Positions 9,044-17,513 are shown, counted from the first letter of the stretch. The stretch: DNA of 64,000 nucleotides from Streptomyces graminofaciens (GCF_030294945.1 NZ_AP018448.1:3658001-3722000), one strand, 5' to 3'. Translations and numbers: made by a program. Notes: generated from the sequence alone by a model not told the origin.

Positions 9044-9847
9044 ATGAGCGAGGAAAAGGAAACCGGGATGGCGCGTGCCTCCGATGTGAGCAGCGATCTC
9101 CGGCTGGACGGCAAGACCGCCTGGGTGACCGGCGCCGGCAAGGGACTGGGCCGCGCGATCGCGGTCGCCCTCTCCCAGGCCGGCGCGACCGTGGCGGTGA
9201 CGGCCCGCACGGCGTCCGACCTGGAGGAACTGGAGGCCGAACTCGCCGCGCACGGCGGCAAGGTCCTCGTCCTTCCCGGTTCCGTCGCCGACTCGGACGC
9301 CGTACGGACCATGGTCGAGCGGATCACCGGCACGACGGGACGACTGGACGTGGCCGTCAACTGCGCCGGGGTCAGCCCGCACTTCACCCGCAGCGAGTTC
9401 GTCGATGACGAGGACTGGCAGCGGGTGCTCGACATCAATCTGCAGGGCACCTTCTACTGCTGCCGCGAGGCCGGGAAGGTCATGCTGGCGCAGCGCTCCG
9501 GCTCGATCGTCAACGTCTCGTCCGTGCACGCGCGCACCGGCTTCGAGCGGATCGCCGCGTACGCCGCCAGCAAGGGCGGTGTCGAGGCGCTCACCAAGGC
9601 CCTGGCCGTGGAGTGGGCCGACCGTGGTGTACGGGTCAACGCCCTCGCCCCCGGCTACTTCCACACCGACCTCAGCTCGGGCCTGCTGGCCAGCCGCTGG
9701 GGCGAACGGATCGTGGGCGGCACTCCCCTGGGCCGGGTGGGTGCCGTCGAGGAACTGGGCGGCGCGGCGGTGTTCCTCGCCTCGGACGCGGCACGCTTCG
9801 TCACCGGCACCACCCTCACCGTGGACGGGGGGTGGACCGCCCGCTAG
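9044..9847 (+). CDS. SDR-family oxidoreductase (FabG / gluconate 5-dehydrogenase type)
   Basis: Classical short-chain dehydrogenase of 267 residues (259 if the ATG at 9068, behind AAGGAAACCGGG, is used). Visible: the NAD(P) glycine motif TGAGKGLG, the NCAG motif, catalytic Ser (VNVSSVHAR), Tyr and Lys (YAASKGG), and the C-terminal VTGTTLTVDGG. It probably oxidises or reduces a hydroxyl/keto group on a small acid or sugar acid. It is almost coupled to the broken acyl-CoA ligase remnant. The original operon, controlled by the divergent LysR protein, probably degraded an aromatic or branched acid. CCGCCC-GAA-GGGCGG at 9871-9885 may be its terminator. Confidence 0.9.
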   Translation: MSEEKETGMARASDVSSDLRLDGKTAWVTGAGKGLGRAIAVALSQAGATVAVTARTASDLEELEAELAAHGGKVLVLPGSVADSDAVRTMVERITGTTGRLDVAVNCAGVSPHFTRSEFVDDEDWQRVLDINLQGTFYCCREAGKVMLAQRSGSIVNVSSVHARTGFERIAAYAASKGGVEALTKALAVEWADRGVRVNALAPGYFHTDLSSGLLASRWGERIVGGTPLGRVGAVEELGGAAVFLASDAARFVTGTTLTVDGGWTAR

Positions 9848-9870
9848 GACCTGTCGTCACATCCCGTCGT

Positions 9871-9940
9871 CCGCCCGAAGGGCGGCCGCGCGGCGGCGTG
9901 GGGGTACCTCCCGCTCGCGCGGAGCCGAGAGTGGGGGAGC
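9871..9940. repeat. Hairpin plus Streptomyces-type dispersed repeat
   Basis: The 267-bp gap before the kinase gene begins with the hairpin CCGCCC-GAA-GGGCGG (9871-9885). It is followed by a GC-rich block with GGGGGTACCTCCCGCTCG (about 9900-9918) and GAGTGGGGGAG. Blocks of this wording recur in many Streptomyces intergenic regions, by recollection. It is partly self-complementary. The kinase promoter is presumably between here and 10100. Confidence 0.4.
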
Positions 9941-10114
9941 GTGCTCTCGGCGTGCTTCGGGATTCGGTGCCGACGGCTCAAGTGGAACAGCCGACTTTCG
10001 CGGCCGCCGCCGCGGCCGCCGCCAACAGTGATCCACCCCGCACGGGCGAGGCCCCGAAGCCGGTTATTGTGGCCGGGCGAATCGAACACAGGCGGGGCTG
10101 GCGGAGGGCACGTG

Positions 10115-11653
10115 GTGTCGGACGAAGGGCGGCTCGTCGCCGGGCGCTACCGGCTCACGGAGCGGATCGGCCGGGGCGGCATGGGTACGGTGTGGCGCGC
10201 GGAGGACGAGGTCCTCGGCCGCCAGGTCGCGCTGAAGCAACTGCATGTCCAGCCCCACCTCTCCCCGGACGAGCTGGCCACGCTGTACGAGCGCACGCGC
10301 CGCGAGGCCCGCAGCGCCGCCCGTATCGCGCATCCGAACGTGATCGTCGTCCACGATGTCGTGGACGACGTCGACGGGGACGGCGACGGGCGGCCCTGCA
10401 TCGTCATGGAGTACGTCCCGGCGCCCACGCTCGCCGATCTCCTCAAGGACGGGCAGACCCTGCCGCCGGAGGAGGCGGCCCGGATCGGCCTCGGCATGGT
10501 CGCCGCGCTGCGCGCCGCCCACGCCGCCGGCGTACTGCACCGTGACGTCAAGCCCGGGAACGTGCTGCTGGGCGCGGACGGCCGGATCGTCCTCACCGAC
10601 TTCGGCATCGCGATGACCGCCGACGCCTCCACGCTGACCAAGACCGGCGAGATGGTCGGCTCCATCCACTACATGGCCCCCGAGCGCATCCGCGGCCAGA
10701 AGCCGGGCCCGGCCTCGGACCTGTGGGCGCTGGGCGCGACGCTGTACCAGGCGGTGGAGGGACGGCCCCCGTTCCGCCGCCTGACCGCGATGGAGGCCGC
10801 GTACGCCATCGCGGTGGACCCCCTGGAGCCTCTGAAGCAGGGGGGCGCGCTGGAACCGCTGGTCGAGGCGCTGCTGTCCAAGGAGCCCGAGGAGCGGCCC
10901 TCTGCGGAGCAGACGGAGGAGGCCCTGCGGACCGTCCGGTCCGGGGTGTCGACGATCTCGCTGCCGAAGCCGTCCGTGAAGGGTTCGGGCGCCGAGCCGC
11001 CGGAGGCGGGGCGGGGGCGCGGACGATGGGGGAGACAAGGCCCGGCGCGCAGCAAGCGGGTTTTGGTGCCGCTCGGCGTCGCGCTCGCCGTCGTGGCCAC
11101 GGTCGTCGGGGCTACGCTCTACCTGCGGGCGGACAACACCACGAACGACTCCGCCGCCCGGCAGAACACGGGTGCCGCGACCCCCTCGTACTCCCCCTCC
11201 CCCCTCCCCGACGGCTTCCACCTGGTCACGGAGGAGAGCCTCGGGGTCTCCTTCCCCGTGCCGGACAGCTGGAAGCCGAACAGGCGGACGGCTGAGCAGG
11301 TCACCTACGTCGACCCGACCCGCTTGGCCGAAATCAGGATCGGCGTCGTGGATCCTGCGGGCTCGCACCCCATTGCCCACCTCGCCGACATCGAGGCGAA
11401 CACGAAGGTCAACTACCCCAACACGTACCGGAAGCTTCGTATGCAGAAGACCACCTTCCGGGGGCAGTCGGCGGCGATCTGGGAGTTCACCTTCCAGGGC
11501 CGGGCCCGTGCATTCCGCTCCATCGACCTCGGCTTCGGCCGTGAGGGCGAACGCGAGTACGACATCTCCGTCTCGGCTCCCAGCGCCGACTGGGACACCT
11601 ACCGCCCCATCTTCGACAGCGTCAGAGACGGCTTCATCACGAGCGCCTCCTGA
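10115..11653 (+). CDS. Membrane Ser/Thr protein kinase (PknB-like, no PASTA repeats)
   Basis: 512 residues from a GTG at 10115 (GGAGG 7 nt upstream); the longer open frame from 9941 crosses the repeat block and is unlikely. The cytoplasmic kinase domain spans about residues 10-270: GRGGMGTV (P-loop), ALK (catalytic Lys), HRDVKPGN (catalytic loop), TDFGIA (DFG) and MAPERIRG. A linker, then one membrane helix (VPLGVALAVVATVVGATLYL), leads to an extracellular domain of about 170 residues that includes FPVPDSWK. No PASTA repeats are present. It may sense an envelope signal. It stands alone, and its last 55 bp overlap the antiparallel end of the membrane-protein pseudogene. Confidence 0.92.
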   Translation: MSDEGRLVAGRYRLTERIGRGGMGTVWRAEDEVLGRQVALKQLHVQPHLSPDELATLYERTRREARSAARIAHPNVIVVHDVVDDVDGDGDGRPCIVMEYVPAPTLADLLKDGQTLPPEEAARIGLGMVAALRAAHAAGVLHRDVKPGNVLLGADGRIVLTDFGIAMTADASTLTKTGEMVGSIHYMAPERIRGQKPGPASDLWALGATLYQAVEGRPPFRRLTAMEAAYAIAVDPLEPLKQGGALEPLVEALLSKEPEERPSAEQTEEALRTVRSGVSTISLPKPSVKGSGAEPPEAGRGRGRWGRQGPARSKRVLVPLGVALAVVATVVGATLYLRADNTTNDSAARQNTGAATPSYSPSPLPDGFHLVTEESLGVSFPVPDSWKPNRRTAEQVTYVDPTRLAEIRIGVVDPAGSHPIAHLADIEANTKVNYPNTYRKLRMQKTTFRGQSAAIWEFTFQGRARAFRSIDLGFGREGEREYDISVSAPSADWDTYRPIFDSVRDGFITSAS

Positions 11654-13119
11654 CCGACTGCGGGGGGCGGACGCCAAGGGCTTTCTCGCCCCGGCGCCAC
11701 ATGCACCCGCAGCTCCCCGAACACATGGGACGGCCACCCACGCGCGAACTCGGGCGGCCCACCTCCCGGCGCCACAAGCACAGCCGCCGGCATGCGCTCA
11801 GCACCACGCAGAATCCCCTCACGGGTCACGTTGGCGTTGTTACCGCTGGTGTGCGCGGAGGCGCACCCGGCATAGAACGCGATGGGAATGGCATTGTGCC
11901 CGGTGAGAAGGCACGGCGGCCGCACCCCCAACCGACTCAGCTCCATCACCGTACGGCTCCAGCCATCCCGCACGGCGACGGTCCCCTTGACGGTGTGCGC
12001 CAGCACCACATACTGCACCGACACATGCCCGACCAGCCCGAGCACCACCACCGTCCCAACCACCGGCCGCCAGGCCCCATTCGGCCCGGTCACCAGACAG
12101 ACGAGCGCGTCGCCGACCGGAATCGCGAGCAGCGCGTAGGCGGGCAGCAGGAAGCGCGGCGCAGCGTAGCCGATGAGGAAGAGATACGGGGCGGCGGCCG
12201 ACACGGCGCAAGCCAGCAACGCGAGCGTCGGCGCACCACGACCGGCCCTGATCGCGACAGCCAGCCCCAACCCGGCGAGCACCGGCAGGGCGAACCACCA
12301 CGCCATGACCGCCACGTGTGGCAGATCTCCGGTGCAGGGGCGGCACAAGGTACGTCCCACGAGGCTGCGCAGTTGGTCGTCGACGGCGAAGTTCCAGCCC
12401 CGCCCGCCCTGGATCCGGGAGGCATCGGACAGACGCTGCCCCAGACCGCCGTAGGAGGCATGCGACTCGAACACCCAGGCCCCGGCCCCCGTGCCGAGCC
12501 CCGCCGCCAATGCCACGAACAGCCGAGGGCTCCGCCATCGCCGTACGACCGCCGACAGGACCAGCAGCGGTAGGGTCACCCACACCGCGTCGCCAGGCCG
12601 CATCCAGGCCATCATGGCGGCCCCGGCGGCTACACCCCACAGCGCACCCCGGTCCCCGAGATCGGCCCGGGCCCGCAGGAAGCAACCCACGCAGATCAGG
12701 GCGCCGATCGCGACCCATTAGTTGGGCATGGCTTGCGGGCCGTAGAAGAGAGTCACCCAGAGGGTGGTGAACAGCGCACCCGCTAGGGCGAGGACCCGTA
12801 CCAGGAACAGTCCCCGGCAGGCACGCAGGGCAAGGTACAAGCCCAATCCGGCCAGCAGGGCCAGGTACACGCGCAGCAGCACGGTGGACGACGACCATGC
12901 AGCGACGGGCGCGACCAGCAGCGGGACCCCACGGGCGCGCGGTGCGCTGAAGAAGGCGGCGGGCGCGTGCGGGCTGACCTGGCTGACGTACACCGTCTCG
13001 TCCCACCCGAGCCCCATCTCCGGTGGCACGAGGGCCAATTGGGCCAGCGTGAAGGAGCCGGCCACGAAGAGATGGACTATCCTCCCCGGGACCGACACGA
13101 GGCTCGAAACGTGGGCCAT
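11599..13119 (-). pseudogene. Polytopic membrane protein, glycosyltransferase-like, broken by one in-frame TAA
   Basis: Reading leftward from an ATG at 13117-13119, a hydrophobic protein runs to a TAA at 12718-12720 (AMPN*). The same frame then continues without a gap (WVAIGALICVGCFLRAR) to 11599. Removing that one codon gives about 505 residues with 9-11 membrane segments and an early loop LGWDETVYVSQ like those of GT39/ArnT-type lipid-linked glycosyltransferases. A single base change, for example from TAC or TAT (Tyr), would create the stop. An alternative is that the downstream part restarts at a GTG at 12688-12690. The gene's 5' end is abutted by transposase debris at about 13130, so its promoter may also be lost. 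Confidence 0.7.
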
Positions 13120-13129
13120 ACTCCACCCC

Positions 13130-13955
13130 GGACATATGCATATAACCCACGTCCCCGACGGCGTGGGCTTCGCCACCAGTCCGAGCTCGCCGTCGCCATG
13201 CTCACCCGAGCCCGACAGCTGGGCCTGCGTGCACGCTGGTTCGCCGGCGACGAGGTCTACGGCGGGCGCGAACTGCGCCGCAGTGCTCGCCGGCTTAGTT
13301 TCGACGCCCTGTCGGTCCGCGTCGATCACCAGGTACCACCCCGGGTGGCCGCTTCACCGCGACCACCCTGGCTGCACGGCTGCCCCGGCGGGCGTGGGTG
13401 CGGATGCTCACCGGTCGCGGCCTGAAGGGCAACCGCCACTACGACTGGACCTGGACCGACATCCAGAGCGACGACACCCCCGACACCGAGGACGACGGGA
13501 CATCCGTCCTGGTCGTGCGCCGACACCGCTTCAGGCGAACTCTCCTTCTACCGCTGTCACTCCACCCGACCCGTCACCCTCGTCGGCCTCATACACATCA
13601 TCTGCACCAGATGGCGGGTCGAGGAGGACTTTCAGCTGGCCAAGGGCGCCACCGGACTCGACCAGGGCCAGACGACCTGCTGGAACTCCTGGATGCGCTG
13701 GAGCCTGATCGGCATCCTGGCCGCCGCCGTCCTGGCTGTCACCCGCGCCCGCGCCGCGACGACCGCCACTGCTGTCAGCCTCGTCCCGGTCAGCGCACGC
13801 GAGCTGCTGACCATCCTGCGGGCAACGGCCCTGCCTCCCTCCGCCACGACATCGGCCATGTCCTGAACTGGTCCGCCTGGCGACGCCGTCACCAGGCCAT
13901 CGCGCAAGCCTGCCACCGGCGCTGGAACAACGTCACCGCCGCCACGACCACATGA
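13130..13955 (+). pseudogene. IS701-family transposase remnant with frameshifts
   Basis: Pieces of a DDE transposase appear in order but in different frames: RARWFAGDEVYGG (second-Asp region), GGRFTATTLAARLPRRAW, GLKGNRHYDWTWTDI, then after a shift near 13528 SGELSFYRCHSTRP and RWRVEEDFQLAKGATGLDQ (Glu region), and after another shift near 13840 WSAWRRRHQAIAQACHRRW. The N-terminal third is missing. These motifs match IS701-like transposases of actinomycetes as I know them. At least three frame changes rule out function. No terminal repeats could be defined. The remnant abuts the 5' end of the broken membrane-protein gene. Confidence 0.75.
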
Positions 13956-13969
13956 CACCGCCATGACGA

Positions 13970-14149
13970 TCAAGAACTAGAGCTGCCAGGTCCGAGCGGC
14001 GCTGACTGCGTCGCGTCCTGTCTGCTCACCAGCATGGTTCGGATCCTCGCCCGGGACACCTCGCCTCGGTAATCGATCTGCGCAGCGACCTTACCGTCCA
14101 GCCCCCAGATCTCGGTCTGTCCGGTTGCTGAATCCGGGTAGCCGTCCAT
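13970..14149 (-). CDS. Possible small protein, 59 residues, unrecognised
   Basis: An ATG at 14147-14149 opens a 59-residue frame beginning MDGYPDSATGQTEIWGLDG and ending in four serines before TGA at 13970-13972. Composition (mixed polar residues, one Trp, two Tyr) looks protein-like rather than a GC-rich shadow, but the ribosome binding site is weak and I recognise no family. It may be a fragment of a larger gene destroyed when the mobile elements arrived. The C-terminus overlaps nothing else. Confidence 0.3.
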   Translation of the reverse strand: MDGYPDSATGQTEIWGLDGKVAAQIDYRGEVSRARIRTMLVSRQDATQSAPLGPGSSSS

Positions 14150-14174
14150 GCACCGCTGACCGGATCATTTAAGC

Positions 14175-14201
14175 CAACTTCCGTTTGCATGCCGGAAGTT
14201 G
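14175..14201. promoter_or_regulatory. Inverted repeat CAACTTCCG-N9-CGGAAGTTG
   Basis: Perfect 9-bp arms (14175-14183 and 14193-14201) surround TTTGCATGC, 88 bp upstream of the small secreted-protein start. The region is noticeably richer in A and T than its neighbours. It could be an operator for that gene or the outer part of a former mobile element end. Confidence 0.5.
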
Positions 14202-14288
14202 ATCTATTGCAGGGTAGCTTTGCGAGTAACTCACACCACCGTGAGGGTGGAGATGAAAGAAATGTCTGGAAACGAAAGGCGCCATTTC

Positions 14289-14579
14289 ATGACCAACATG
14301 AGAATGCTGCTTGCAAGAGCCTCCGCCTCATGTCTCGCGACGACCGCGATTGTTGCCGGGACGGTGGTGATGGCGGCTCCGGCGCAAGCCAATGCAAGCG
14401 ACTGCGTGCAGTACCTGACTGATCGAGGCTACCGGATAGGGCCGGATTCCAGGCGAGCATGCAGAGTAGGTGCATCTGGGGACGAAATTATATATTGGTC
14501 GATGTGTCACCAGCTGCTCACTGAAATCGGCGTCAGGAACCGACACGCTCAGCTTGCTTGCGATCTGGCACAAAGCTGA
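14289..14579 (+). CDS. Small secreted protein with four cysteines
   Basis: 96 residues from an ATG at 14289 (AAAGG 9 nt upstream); in-frame ATGs at 14253 and 14262 are possible but would precede the signal peptide with charged residues. The first 34 or so residues are an export signal ending MAAPAQA. The mature part is about 60 residues with four cysteines (SDCVQYL, RRACRVG, WSMCHQ, LACDLAQ), enough for two disulfides. The pattern SDCVxYLxxxGYxxGP resembles a family of small secreted Streptomyces proteins of unknown function. Base composition is less GC-rich than surrounding genes, which suggests transfer. A hairpin at 14601-14626 follows it. Confidence 0.7.
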   Translation: MTNMRMLLARASASCLATTAIVAGTVVMAAPAQANASDCVQYLTDRGYRIGPDSRRACRVGASGDEIIYWSMCHQLLTEIGVRNRHAQLACDLAQS

Positions 14580-14600
14580 TCCGGCACATCTGGATACGGT

Positions 14601-14626
14601 CTTGCCCGGGAGCACTTCGGGGCAAG
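14601..14626 (+). terminator. Hairpin after the small secreted-protein gene
   Basis: CTTGCCC at 14601-14607 pairs with GGGCAAG at 14620-14626 across a 12-nt loop, 21 bp after the stop codon. A second hairpin, CTGGACC-TTGAG-GGTCCAG, lies at about 14704-14722 just before the next short frame. Confidence 0.5.
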
Positions 14627-14729
14627 TCCGAATCCCATCACTCGGCGGTTGTCAGGTGTGGGGGTGGTGGGCCTTTCCCCCTGAGCGTGGACACCTTGGA
14701 CACTGGACCTTGAGGGTCCAGAGGAAGAG

Positions 14730-14849
14730 ATGTCACGCACGGTCGCGCCCAACAACATCAACAACATCCGCCTGAAGCTCAAGCGGTTGACCGACCGCGG
14801 GATCCCGGTCGAGACCGAGCCAGGCTTGTTCACCCAGCCACGGCCATAA
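14730..14849 (+). CDS. 39-residue ORF, possible winged-helix fragment
   Basis: ATG at 14730 behind AGAGGAAGAG starts a 39-residue frame: MSRTVAPNNINNIRLKLKRL, then a stretch ending LFTQPRP before TAA at 14847-14849. The helix-rich wording (RLKLKRLTDRG) resembles the recognition helix and wing of a small DNA-binding protein, of which this would be only the C-terminal piece. Function is doubtful. No gene is seen in the remaining bases to 15266 apart from this. Base composition there stays below the window average until about 15000. Confidence 0.35.
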   Translation: MSRTVAPNNINNIRLKLKRLTDRGIPVETEPGLFTQPRP

Positions 14850-15266
14850 CCGTCCTTCGCCGCCGCGACCTGCCCGCTTGTCCCACACGAAAGGAAGAAT
14901 CGGACATCAGGCCTCATACCGCCCTCTCAACTCTCGCGGCGACGAGAGCCGTTCGTAAGATCATCTCTGGATAGATCAACTCGCAGGAATTAAAGCGAAG
15001 TTGACTCTCCGAAAGGCCCCTGGGTCAGCGTTGCACGAACAGTCGCCCGCGGACCTGCGGCTGAGGTACTGGAGGCCGTGAGACACAGGCCGCAGTCCGC
15101 CAGAGGACGCTCTCGCCGTACAGCAGATCGCGGGGCCGAGTCGTCGCGGAGCTATTCACCCACCGGTCGACACCCACTGGAGCCACGGCGGGCTGGTACA
15201 CGGCGGTCGGTGCTCGGGAGCCATCGGAGCATATGAATGAACGCTGGTGCCAAGGGTTGGCCCTCG

Positions 15267-15591
15267 TCAGCGGTACAGCGCGGGCCTCTCGATCAGCATC
15301 ACCTCGCCCTGGCCGCCCCCGTCTGCGCCCGGATGCCCGCCTCCGCAACGGCTGCCGCCGCGTAGCCGTCCCACCTGCTGGGGCCGGTGATCTCGCCGTG
15401 GCGGGTGGTGTCGTCCCGGGTCTGGCTTCGCGGTCGTACGCGTCGGCGAAGCGGTACAGGTAGCCTTGGACGATGGTGCCGCCCCAGCGACCCGCCATGT
15501 CGGTGGCGAGGCCCTGTTGTTCGCCGACGCGGGCGGTGCCGCGTTCGCAGACCGCCTCGGCCATGACCTGGTAGCCGAAGCCGCAGTTGAC
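15267..15591 (-). pseudogene. 3' part of the Gfo/Idh/MocA dehydrogenase, severed and frameshifted
   Basis: Reading leftward from 15591 the frame gives VNCGFGYQVMAEAVCERG, a typical inner sheet of the C-terminal domain of inositol 2-dehydrogenase-like proteins, then LYRFADAYDREA. A shift near 15420 moves to RHGEITGPSRWDGYAAAAV. Another near 15285 leads to EVMLIERPALYR and TGA at 15267-15269. It joins in frame to the 5' part at 17514 once the inserted element is removed. The two extra frameshifts show it has decayed since it lost function. Confidence 0.8.
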
Positions 15592-15760
15592 TTGAAGTGC
15601 TCTTCCTCGTAATCGAGGGAGATTCCTGCCTACCTTGCGGTGGCGGGCTTGACGCCACAGGGACGCCTGACGACTGCCCTCCCGGCAGCCGGGGTGAGCG
15701 CATGGCCCATCCGGTACAGATGCAAGACGTTCCGGGCTGCGTTCCAGTCTGCATTGCCGG
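15592..15760 (-). ncRNA. Predicted TnpB omega RNA overlapping the tnpB 3' end
   Basis: In IS605-type elements the guide RNA is made from the 3' end of tnpB through the right end, and its guide is whatever DNA flanks the element. On the minus strand this region contains the hairpin CCTCG-ATTA-CGAGG (15605-15618) and ends ...GCACTTCAA at 15592. The next host bases, GTCAACTGCGGCTTCGGCTA, would be the guide. The 5' limit at about 15760 is arbitrary. The RNA is inferred, not observed. Confidence 0.5.
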
Positions 15761-16952
15761 ACCATCCGCAGTCGAGGTTCTTGCACACGAACGTGGCCTG
15801 GTCCTCGCGGCTGCCCGGTGTGGTGAAACCACATGCTGAGCAGCGTAGGGAGGTGCCGGGGGCAGGAACCTTGTGCAGGGCGCCGCCCTGACGGGCGGTC
15901 TTGTACGTCAGCATCGTCACGGTGCGGCCCCATGCCTCTTGGCTGATGGAGCGGTTCAAGCCGGACTTCTGGGCGACGTTCTGGCCGGGTTCCTCGGTGG
16001 TGCCCTTGGCGGACTTGACCATGTTCTTAATGTTGAGCTGTTCGACCACGATGGTGCCGTACTGCGTGGCAATGCTGGTGGTGGTCTTGTGCTGCCAGTC
16101 AACGGCGCGGCGCGTGGCTTTTGCGCGGAGCTGCTTGATCTGGTCGTAGGTGTGCCGCAAGCGGCGGGAGGCCTTCTCCCCGCGCCCTCGGTGCTGCTTA
16201 CGCTGGGCGGCGCGTCGTTCAAGGCCCAGCAGCTTGGCCTTCTCCTGCGGGTTCAGCCACTTGTCACGGTCGGCCGTCCCGTCAAGGAGACGGGACGGGC
16301 GGCCATGGTCGCGGTGGTTGCCGTCCGAGAGGGCGAGGGGCAGGTTCACCCCGGCGTCGATACCGACCTGCGGACCGGTGTGTGGCTCCGGCTCGACTTC
16401 GAGGGCCTGGACGCGGAAGGCGATGTGCCAGCCGAGAGCGTCCTTGACCAGCCGGGCCCCGGTGACACGGTTGCCGGTGGTGGCGTGCTTGCCGACCGGG
16501 AGGTCCTTCGTCCAGCGGAAGCGAACGCGGCCGATCTTGGGGATGTTAACCATTCCCCAGCGGCGGTGCACACGGGTGATGTTCAGGTCCCGGCCCTGCG
16601 GGATGTCCACGGACATCACCGTGCGGAGGCGGGCCTTGAAGTTCGGGGCGCCGGCGCGACCGTCCCAGTAGTTCCGCCAGGCCTGGAAGTACGTCTTCAG
16701 CACGGCCTGCGCGGCTTGGGCAGGGAGCACGCCGAGCCAGTCGATCTCCTTGCGGGCCTGGCGGATCGCGATGTCGGCCACGGCCAGGGAACGCTTGTCC
16801 TTGGGGAGCATCGACCACCAGTCATGCAGGCAGTTCCACATGGTGCGGGCCGCATGCGCCTGGTCGTCCATGAGCCGGATCTGCGCAGGTGCCAGCGCCA
16901 GCCGGGCACGGTGCCCGAACTGCCGCTTCTCCTGAACACGTTCCGTACTCAC
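15630..16952 (-). CDS. tnpB: TnpB RNA-guided nuclease (IS605 OrfB)
   Basis: 440 residues. TnpB proteins use a short RNA from the element's right end to cut DNA next to a transposon-associated motif. Here the RuvC-like site is complete: Asp in VGIDAGV (about residue 197), Glu in IVVEQLNI, and Asp in GNADWNAARN. Between the last two lies a four-Cys zinc ribbon (RCSACG ... CKNLDCGW). The N-terminal half includes the usual WNCLHDWW and NYWDGRAGAPNFKAR wording. The C-terminus reaches to 38 bp from the element end, the region where the guide RNA scaffold should overlap the gene. It runs opposite to tnpA from a shared 23-bp gap. Confidence 0.93.
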   Translation of the reverse strand: MSTERVQEKRQFGHRARLALAPAQIRLMDDQAHAARTMWNCLHDWWSMLPKDKRSLAVADIAIRQARKEIDWLGVLPAQAAQAVLKTYFQAWRNYWDGRAGAPNFKARLRTVMSVDIPQGRDLNITRVHRRWGMVNIPKIGRVRFRWTKDLPVGKHATTGNRVTGARLVKDALGWHIAFRVQALEVEPEPHTGPQVGIDAGVNLPLALSDGNHRDHGRPSRLLDGTADRDKWLNPQEKAKLLGLERRAAQRKQHRGRGEKASRRLRHTYDQIKQLRAKATRRAVDWQHKTTTSIATQYGTIVVEQLNIKNMVKSAKGTTEEPGQNVAQKSGLNRSISQEAWGRTVTMLTYKTARQGGALHKVPAPGTSLRCSACGFTTPGSREDQATFVCKNLDCGWSGNADWNAARNVLHLYRMGHALTPAAGRAVVRRPCGVKPATAR

Positions 16953-16975
16953 ACGATCACTCTACCATTTGGTTC

Positions 16976-17404
16976 ATGTCACCACGATGGAATCCAAATC
17001 CTGATGTTAGAACGGGTCGTCACGTCATTCACAGCCTGCATGTCCACTTGGTGTTCCTCACCAAGTACCGGCAAAAGGCGTTCACAGGCGAGATGCTGAC
17101 CAGGTGCGAGGAGATCATGCGAGAGGTCTGCCAGGACTTCCAGGCCGAGCTGAAGCAGTTCAACGGCGAAGAGGACCACGTCCATCTGCTGGTGCACTAC
17201 CCACCCAAGGTCCAGCTCTCCAAGCTGGTCAACTCCCTGAAGGGTGTCTCCTCCCGGTACCTGAGCAAGGAGTACGACGCACATGTCCGCCGGTATCTGT
17301 GGGGCGGCCATTTCTGGTCCGGCTCGTACTTCGCCGGCAGCTGCGGCGGGGCATCGCTGACCGTCGTACGCCAGTACATCGAAAACCAGCAGCGCCCCGT
17401 GTGA
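16976..17404 (+). CDS. tnpA: TnpA Y1 transposase (IS200/IS605 family)
   Basis: 142 residues, the usual size. The HUH motif is present as DHVHLLV and the catalytic tyrosine as VRQYIENQ near the C-terminus. VHLVFLTKYRQKAF is the conserved N-terminal strand. The enzyme nicks and joins single-stranded ends after recognising subterminal hairpins. The start is the ATG at 16976; the open frame extends upstream into the divergent tnpB and is not used. It shares the 23-bp gap with tnpB, which must hold both promoters or lie between them. Confidence 0.93.
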   Translation: MSPRWNPNPDVRTGRHVIHSLHVHLVFLTKYRQKAFTGEMLTRCEEIMREVCQDFQAELKQFNGEEDHVHLLVHYPPKVQLSKLVNSLKGVSSRYLSKEYDAHVRRYLWGGHFWSGSYFAGSCGGASLTVVRQYIENQQRPV

Positions 17405-17467
17405 TCTAGCTGAGGCCAACAGCGCAGATCCGTGCCCAAAACCAAGGCCAGAGCAGCATCGGGCTGC

Positions 17468-17500
17468 GCTTCACGTCCCCCGTGAACGGGGCACGTGAAG
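17468..17500. other. Subterminal hairpin of the IS605-type element
   Basis: GCTTCACGT at 17468-17476 pairs with ACGTGAAGC at 17492-17500, and CCCCGTGAACGGGG inside can form a second stem. It ends 13 bp before the element boundary at 17513. Such hairpins are the TnpA recognition structures at IS200/IS605 ends. Confidence 0.75.
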
Positions 17501-17513
17501 CGCAAGATCAAAG

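Larger units (their letters stand above)
14197..14981. repeat. Distant 11-bp inverted repeat bounding a lower-GC segment
   Basis: AGTTGATCTAT at 14197-14207 recurs inverted as ATAGATCAACT at 14971-14981. The 760 bp between hold the small secreted-protein gene and the 39-residue ORF, and are visibly poorer in GC than the flanks. The arms may be ends of a decayed element or chance; no transposase lies between them. Confidence 0.4.
15592..17513. mobile_element. IS200/IS605-type insertion sequence with divergent tnpA and tnpB
   Basis: The limits come from reassembling the interrupted host gene: the left flank ends ...GCAGTTGAC (15591), the right flank starts GTAGATCTCG (17514), and joining them restores an in-frame VDVEIYVNCGFG. 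The element is 1922 bp, has no terminal inverted repeats and makes no target duplication, as known for this family. It carries tnpB leftward (15630-16952) and tnpA rightward (16976-17404), separated by 23 bp: the IS605 arrangement. Subterminal hairpins are present at both ends (15605-15618 and 17468-17500). Both proteins look intact, so the element may still be active. Confidence 0.9.

Noticed and set aside
9941..10114. Extended N-terminus of the Ser/Thr kinase
   Set aside because: It translates the intergenic repeat; the GTG at 10115 has a good ribosome site and gives the normal kinase start.
15025..15233. Continuation of the minus-strand frame beyond the dehydrogenase remnant
   Set aside because: It lies past the natural TGA at 15267 and has no recognisable motif.
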